Positions 59,955 through 64,000 of a DNA stretch of 64,000 bases are shown here, piece after piece. The stretch spans positions 1 through 64,000 of the forward strand of contig NZ_BMMP01000019.1 in the NCBI RefSeq assembly GCF_014645895.1. The letters are read 5' to 3'. The DNA comes from Streptomyces daqingensis (lineage in GTDB: Bacteria > Actinomycetota > Actinomycetes > Streptomycetales > Streptomycetaceae). Below the pieces are notes generated by a model that was given only the letters and a program-made list of their open reading frames with translations, made no database searches and was not told where the DNA came from. Positions within the stretch are counted from its first letter, which is position 1, and the number at the start of each line of letters is the position of its first letter. The position numbers and the translations under genes were made by a program.

Positions 59955-61791
59955 GGGCGAGCCTTCGTTTGACGGTGGCGAACAGCTGCGGCACTTCCGG
60001 CGCCCGTACGAGGTGAGCCACGGACGCGAAGACGACGAGCACGGCGACGCCGCCGGCCAGCACCCCGGCGAGCGGGTCGTGGACGAGCTGGGCGGCGCCC
60101 CAGCCGGCTCCCGCGGCGGCGGCACAGGCCGCCGCCAGCCGGGCGATCCCGGCCGCGACGCTGCGCACGTCGATGGCGACCACGCGGGCGCCCAGTCCCC
60201 GCAGCAGCAGCAGGGCGGCGAACGTGATGCCGAGGGCGTTGGCTGCGGCGATGCCGTGCACCCCCCAGAAGCGCACCGCGACCGCCCCCGCGATCACGGT
60301 GACGGAGAGGCCGGCGCCCATGACCGCGGCCGGGTACCACGGAGGCCGGTCGCCGGAGAAGAAGGGGCGCACGAGCGCGCCCACCATGCTGTGGCCGAGC
60401 AGGCCGCAGCTGTAGACCCGCATCACCGACGCGGTGTCGCCGGTGTCGCGGGCGTCGAACGCGCCCCGCTGGAAGAGGAGCTGGATGATCTGCGGGGCGC
60501 AGGCGGTGACGAACGCGGTGCCCAGCAGCACGACGATCGCGACCAGCGCCAGGTCGCGTTCGACGCGGCGGCGGGCCCGCTCCCTGTCGCCGTCGGCCAT
60601 GGCCCGTGCGACGACGGGGAAGGTGACGGTGCACACCATGAGGGAGAGCACCATCGGCATCTGCGCGACTTTCTGCGCGTAGTTGAGGTGCGAGATGGCG
60701 CCGGCGGGCAGCGGAGCGGCCAGGAAGCGCTCGAAGAGCACCTGTCCCTGACGTGTCAGGGCGAAGCAGAGCACAGGGGCGAGCACTCCGAAGCTCAGCA
60801 GTACGACGGGCCGGCGCGCGACGCGTCCCCCGATGCGCTCGCGCACGCCCTCCCGGAGCCCCGGCCCGGCGCCCGCGGCGTCCCCCGCCGGAGTCGCGTC
60901 CGCGGCGGACGGGACGGTGCCCGGCGTGCTCGCGGCGCAGGCAGCGGGAGCGAGAGGGTCGGAGTGCCCGCGGCGGGCCGCTCGTCCCGGCAGCCGCGCG
61001 AGGAACGGGGGAAGTTGGACGAGGACCATCAGCAGCCCGCCGACGGCGACCCCGAGCGCCGCCGCCCGTACGCCCATCTCTGCGTGCCCGGCGAACATCA
61101 CGGCGATGATCGCCACGTTGTAGGCGACGTAGATCGCGGCGGGGGCGACGAAGTGCCGGTGGGCGCGGAGGGCCGCACTGCAGTATCCGGCCAGGCCGAA
61201 CGTCGCGACCGTCAGCGAGGTCAGGCGCATGCAGTCGACGGCCGTTCCCTCGTCGGGGAGCCCAGGCGCCAGCAGCCGCACCAGCAGCGGCGCGGCCCAG
61301 GCCAGCAACGCGGCCGCCACCGCCAGCCCGAGCGAGAGCCGCGGCAGCGTCGCCGTCACGACGGCCCACACGGGGTCGGGCCCGCCGGGGAGCTCCTCGC
61401 CGTCGCCGCGGTCGCGGGCCGCGCGCTGTGCCAGGGCCAGACTGAACGCGGGCACCAGGACGAGCGCCATCGCGTCCTCGATGAGGAGCGTCGACGCGAA
61501 CTCCGGCACGGTCCACGCGACGAGGAAGGCGTCGGTGTCGGCGTCGGCGCCGAAGAGGCTCGCGATGGCCTGGTCGCGCAGGAGGCCGAAGACGGCGCCC
61601 GCCGCGGTGAACGCCGCGGTGACGGCGGCCGCCCTCGCCAGGAACCGGTTCAGCCGAGGGGGCTCGCCGGTCTCCGGGCCGGTGCCCGTCCCGGGGCCGC
61701 CGCCGTCCGGCGCGGTCGTCTCCGGGCGGACGCCCTTCGAGCCGGGCAGGGGTGCGTCGCCGGCCGAGCGGGAGGTGTGCGTGTCCGTCAT
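59944..61791 (-). CDS. MurJ/MviN-type lipid flippase
   Basis: A 615-residue MOP-superfamily transporter with about 14 hydrophobic helices. The start of the domain, AAAVTAAFTAAGAVFGLLRDQAIASLFGA, contains the MurJ-like GxxRD. DTDAFLVAWTVPEFASTLL, YAQKVAQMPMVLSLMVCTVTFPV and LLFQRGAFDARDT are also typical. An Ala/Pro-rich loop of ~50 residues is inserted in the middle. Being inside a polysaccharide operon it probably flips the lipid-linked repeat unit, replacing a Wzx protein; the essential MurJ for peptidoglycan is expected elsewhere. ATG 61791 overlaps the stop of the upstream ligase gene. Confidence 0.88.
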   Translation of the reverse strand: MTDTHTSRSAGDAPLPGSKGVRPETTAPDGGGPGTGTGPETGEPPRLNRFLARAAAVTAAFTAAGAVFGLLRDQAIASLFGADADTDAFLVAWTVPEFASTLLIEDAMALVLVPAFSLALAQRAARDRGDGEELPGGPDPVWAVVTATLPRLSLGLAVAAALLAWAAPLLVRLLAPGLPDEGTAVDCMRLTSLTVATFGLAGYCSAALRAHRHFVAPAAIYVAYNVAIIAVMFAGHAEMGVRAAALGVAVGGLLMVLVQLPPFLARLPGRAARRGHSDPLAPAACAASTPGTVPSAADATPAGDAAGAGPGLREGVRERIGGRVARRPVVLLSFGVLAPVLCFALTRQGQVLFERFLAAPLPAGAISHLNYAQKVAQMPMVLSLMVCTVTFPVVARAMADGDRERARRRVERDLALVAIVVLLGTAFVTACAPQIIQLLFQRGAFDARDTGDTASVMRVYSCGLLGHSMVGALVRPFFSGDRPPWYPAAVMGAGLSVTVIAGAVAVRFWGVHGIAAANALGITFAALLLLRGLGARVVAIDVRSVAAGIARLAAACAAAAGAGWGAAQLVHDPLAGVLAGGVAVLVVFASVAHLVRAPEVPQLFATVKRRLAHVQ

Positions 61792-63374
61792 GGGAAGGAC
61801 GTCCCGCCGTCGGCTCCGGGGCGGACCGCCAGCGCCCACCAGGCGACCGCTCCGAGGACGACGGCCGTCAGCACGGTGGAGGGCCCGCCGATGTCGGCGT
61901 AGAGGAAGTCGACGGCCTGCCAGACCAGCAGTCCGGCGGCGACGAGTCCGCAGTCGGCGGCGCCCGGCGCGCCTGACGTGTGCTGCTCCCCGGCGGCCGC
62001 AGGGTCCGCGGCGTACCCGCGGCCGGCCCGTCGCGCGACGTGCAGACGCCGCATGCAGCACAGGCCGAGAGCGGCCCCGCCGCCGACGAAGGCCACGCTG
62101 CCGACGAGGCCCTGCTCGCTGAGGACCAGCAGATACATGTTGTGCGGCGAGAGCAGCGGCTCCCGCTGGAAATGCATGCCCGCGCCGGCCGTGTCGCTCC
62201 CGGAGGACAGGCCGAGGGAAGCGTGCCCGTCGCGGTGGGCGGGGAAGTTCTTGGGGCCGACGCCCGTGGCGGGGTCGGACTGCCAGATGCTCACCGCGGC
62301 CGCCCAGAGGCTGTAGCGGTCGGTGACGGACCGGTCGGGCGCGGAGTTGACCTCGAAGATGCTGCTGACGCGCTCCTCGAACATCGCGGAGCCGACCCCC
62401 GCTCCGCCGACCACCACCACCGCGGCGGCAGCCAGCGTGACGAGGACCAGCAGCGCCCGGCGCACCCCGGAGAGCAGCAGCACGGCCGCGCACGCCAGAG
62501 CGGTGGCGATCCACGCGCCGCGGCTGAAGGAGAGGACGAGCGGTGCCGTCAGCGCCGCCGCGCACCACAGCGAGCAGACGCGCATCCGCCGCGACGTCGT
62601 ACCGGCCGGGGCGACGCCCAGCGCGAACGCCGCGACCAGCGCGTACGAGACGACCGTGGACATCCCCATGACGTCCAGCGCGCCGAAGGTGCCGACAGCG
62701 CGGATGTCCTGACCCATGTAGGAGGCGCCGGTCCCTGTCAGGTACTGCACGACGCCCACCGCGCCCTGCACCAGCCCGAGCAGCATCATCGCGCCGCACA
62801 GGACGCGGAAGTCGCGGGCGTCGCGCATCGTCAGCAGCAGCGCGGCGGGGACCACGACGAAGATCTGCAGGTAGCGGGCGAAGCCGGTCAGGCTCGCGGA
62901 GGGATCGGCGGACGCGGCGGTGGTGACGGCGAAGGCCACGGCCGGTGCCCCGAGCACCAGCGCCGCCCTGCCAGTCAACCGGCCGCCGCGTCCGCGCAGC
63001 AGCCTCACCAGGCACCACACCACCAGCACCAGTGAGGCCGCGTCTGGGACGGTGACCTTGCCCGACGCCGTGACGTCGCCGGTCTGCACCGGCGCACACA
63101 GCACGAGCACCGTTGCCACCGCGGGAAGCATCGGAGCCCAGCGTTTCCAGAACCCGCTCCGCGTCCAGGACTTCGGACCCGCGCGGCCCGTCCGGTGGTC
63201 GCGCAGGTCCCGCTCGTCCCGGAAGCGGGGGTCGTGGGGCGCGGGCGGGCCCGGCGGACCCGCCGGGGGTTCCGGGGCCGGTCCGTCCGCGCGGTACGGC
63301 TGCCCGGCCGTCCGCCGCCCGTCCCCGTTCGGCGGACGCCGGCTCTCCGGCAGCAGGACGGTCACCGCGCTCAC
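61788..63374 (-). CDS. O-antigen ligase/polymerase-like membrane protein (Wzy_C family)
   Basis: A 528-residue protein with about 11-12 hydrophobic helices after a Pro/Arg-rich leader of ~75 residues. The Wzy_C/O-antigen ligase signatures are FSRGAWIATALACAAVLLL and, in the large outer loop, RYSLWAAAVSIWQSDPATGVGPKNF followed by SPHNMYLLVLSEQGLVGSVAFV (in blocks). The Arg of FSRG and the His of SPHN are typical of the family. It would polymerise or transfer the lipid-linked repeat. GTG 63374 overlaps the sugar transferase stop by GTGA; GTG 63365 is an alternative start. Confidence 0.87.
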   Translation of the reverse strand: MSAVTVLLPESRRPPNGDGRRTAGQPYRADGPAPEPPAGPPGPPAPHDPRFRDERDLRDHRTGRAGPKSWTRSGFWKRWAPMLPAVATVLVLCAPVQTGDVTASGKVTVPDAASLVLVVWCLVRLLRGRGGRLTGRAALVLGAPAVAFAVTTAASADPSASLTGFARYLQIFVVVPAALLLTMRDARDFRVLCGAMMLLGLVQGAVGVVQYLTGTGASYMGQDIRAVGTFGALDVMGMSTVVSYALVAAFALGVAPAGTTSRRMRVCSLWCAAALTAPLVLSFSRGAWIATALACAAVLLLSGVRRALLVLVTLAAAAVVVVGGAGVGSAMFEERVSSIFEVNSAPDRSVTDRYSLWAAAVSIWQSDPATGVGPKNFPAHRDGHASLGLSSGSDTAGAGMHFQREPLLSPHNMYLLVLSEQGLVGSVAFVGGGAALGLCCMRRLHVARRAGRGYAADPAAAGEQHTSGAPGAADCGLVAAGLLVWQAVDFLYADIGGPSTVLTAVVLGAVAWWALAVRPGADGGTSFP

Positions 63375-64000
63375 CGCCCTTCGAGGCGGAAGAACGACGT
63401 CACGGTGCGGCACATGATCTGGACGTCCTGCCACAGCGACCACGTCTCGATGTAGTGGTTGTCGAAGCGGGCCCGGTCCTCGATCGAGGTGTTGCCCCGC
63501 AGCCCGTGCACCTGGGCCAGGCCCGTGATGCCGACGGGGGAGCGGTGGCGCTCGGCGTAGCCGGGGAGCTCGTCGCTGAACTGCTGGACGAAGAAGGGCC
63601 GTTCGGGACGGGGGCCCACCAGGCTCATGTCGCCGCGTACGACGTTCCACAGTTGTGGAAGCTCGTCCAGGGAGGTGCGGCGCAGCAGCCTGCCCACGGT
63701 GCTCATCCGGTCGTCGCCCGCGACGCTCCACAGCGTCGCCGCCTCCGTGGCGTCGGCGGGCTTGATCGTGCGGAACTTCAGCAGCGTGAAGGGACCGCCG
63801 CCCAGTCCGACCCGCTCCTGACGGAAGATCACACCGGGCCCGTCGGAGAGCCGCACGGCCAGCGCACACGCCGCCAGCACGGGCGCCGCGACGATCAGCG
63901 CGGGCACCACCAGGACGAGGTCCAGCATCCGCTTCCGCCAGCTCCAGCCCGAGCGCGGGCACTCCAGGGAGAGCCGCCGGCAGGAGAAGCCCCACACGTG
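63371..64000 (-). CDS. polyprenyl-phosphate sugar transferase (WcaJ/BacTransf family), 5' end outside window
   Basis: The frame is open to the window edge and encodes the last ~209 residues of an initiating sugar-phosphate transferase. A membrane helix (MLDLVLVVPALIVAAPVLAA) precedes the catalytic domain. FRQERVGLGGGPFTLLKFRT, LRRTSLDELPQLWNVVRGDMSLVGPRPERP (in parts) and HRSPVGITGLAQVHG are the conserved blocks. It attaches the first sugar phosphate to undecaprenyl phosphate. The residues before the helix (VWGFSCRRLSLECP) resemble the linker found in longer, multi-helix members, so the true start probably lies beyond 64000. Confidence 0.92.
   Translation of the reverse strand, partial: HVWGFSCRRLSLECPRSGWSWRKRMLDLVLVVPALIVAAPVLAACALAVRLSDGPGVIFRQERVGLGGGPFTLLKFRTIKPADATEAATLWSVAGDDRMSTVGRLLRRTSLDELPQLWNVVRGDMSLVGPRPERPFFVQQFSDELPGYAERHRSPVGITGLAQVHGLRGNTSIEDRARFDNHYIETWSLWQDVQIMCRTVTSFFRLEGR

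Noticed and set aside
59944..61791. Interpretation as the essential peptidoglycan MurJ
   Set aside because: It sits inside a polysaccharide operon with overlapping genes; the peptidoglycan MurJ of Streptomyces is usually near the chromosomal origin-proximal parB/trxA genes, so a glycan-specific flippase is more likely.
1..64000. CRISPR array, transposase, tRNA gene or phage integration site
   Set aside because: No regularly spaced repeats, IS-type proteins, tRNA cloverleaf or integrase were recognised by eye. A tRNA covariance scan was not possible.

Overview
The window is a high-GC actinobacterial chromosome segment that looks like Streptomyces or a close relative. The reasons are the strong G/C bias at third codon positions, the many GTG and TTG starts, the ATGA/TTGA stop-start overlaps, and the presence of bldN-rsbN, rex-hemACDB and the futalosine menaquinone genes. 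All functions are read from the sequence and from knowledge of protein families; no search was run.

Layout. 0-0.1 kb: 3' end of a 5S rRNA and its terminator, so an rrn operon ends at the left edge. 0.1-5.6 kb: HAD hydrolase, AcuC-like deacetylase, BdtA-type small DNA-binding protein, the 32-codon ribosomal protein bS22, an NAD-dependent epimerase and a lysophospholipid acyltransferase. 5.8-8.3 kb (minus strand): the developmental sigma factor gene bldN and its membrane anti-sigma gene rsbN, which has its own BldN-type promoter. 8.7-10.2 kb: HAD-IB phosphatase and a glutaredoxin-like protein. 10.3-16.5 kb: the redox-controlled tetrapyrrole operon rex-hemA-hemC-hemD-hemB, with a Rex operator in its promoter and overlapping genes throughout. 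16.6-27.3 kb: SAM methyltransferase, P-loop kinase, Tat-exported cytokinin-dehydrogenase-like flavoprotein, ArgRS and divergent class I LysRS, a DUF2637 membrane protein and two DUF3558-type lipoproteins.

27.6-34.8 kb reads like an accessory segment. It holds RtcB, an SDR, a TetR regulator beside a decayed MFS efflux gene, a YnfA protein, and a flavin monooxygenase divergent from a second TetR across a three-copy operator. An SRPBCC protein and a conserved hypothetical follow.

35.1-50.7 kb is again conserved core. It contains hemL, a histidine phosphatase, the System II cytochrome c maturation set (resA-like, ccdA, resB, ccsB), and most of the later futalosine menaquinone genes (mqnL, mqnP, a UbiX-type prenyl-FMN synthase and mqnE). 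Interspersed are a rhomboid protease, a lipoprotein, an Lrp regulator and a UdgX-type uracil-DNA glycosylase. Heme synthesis, cytochrome c assembly and menaquinone synthesis therefore sit within about 40 kb, linked by Rex sensing of NADH/NAD+.

50.8-64.0 kb is a surface polysaccharide locus on the minus strand. It encodes a polyprenyl-phosphate sugar transferase (cut by the window edge), an O-antigen-ligase-like polymerase, a MurJ-like flippase, a polysaccharide deacetylase, a GT4 glycosyltransferase, a Wzz-like protein with a very long low-complexity tail, and a CelD/FemAB-type GNAT. A divergent GH26-like lipoprotein and an overlapping ATP-grasp/flavoprotein pair adjoin it. This is the part most likely to make something undescribed. 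Its product cannot be named from sequence alone.
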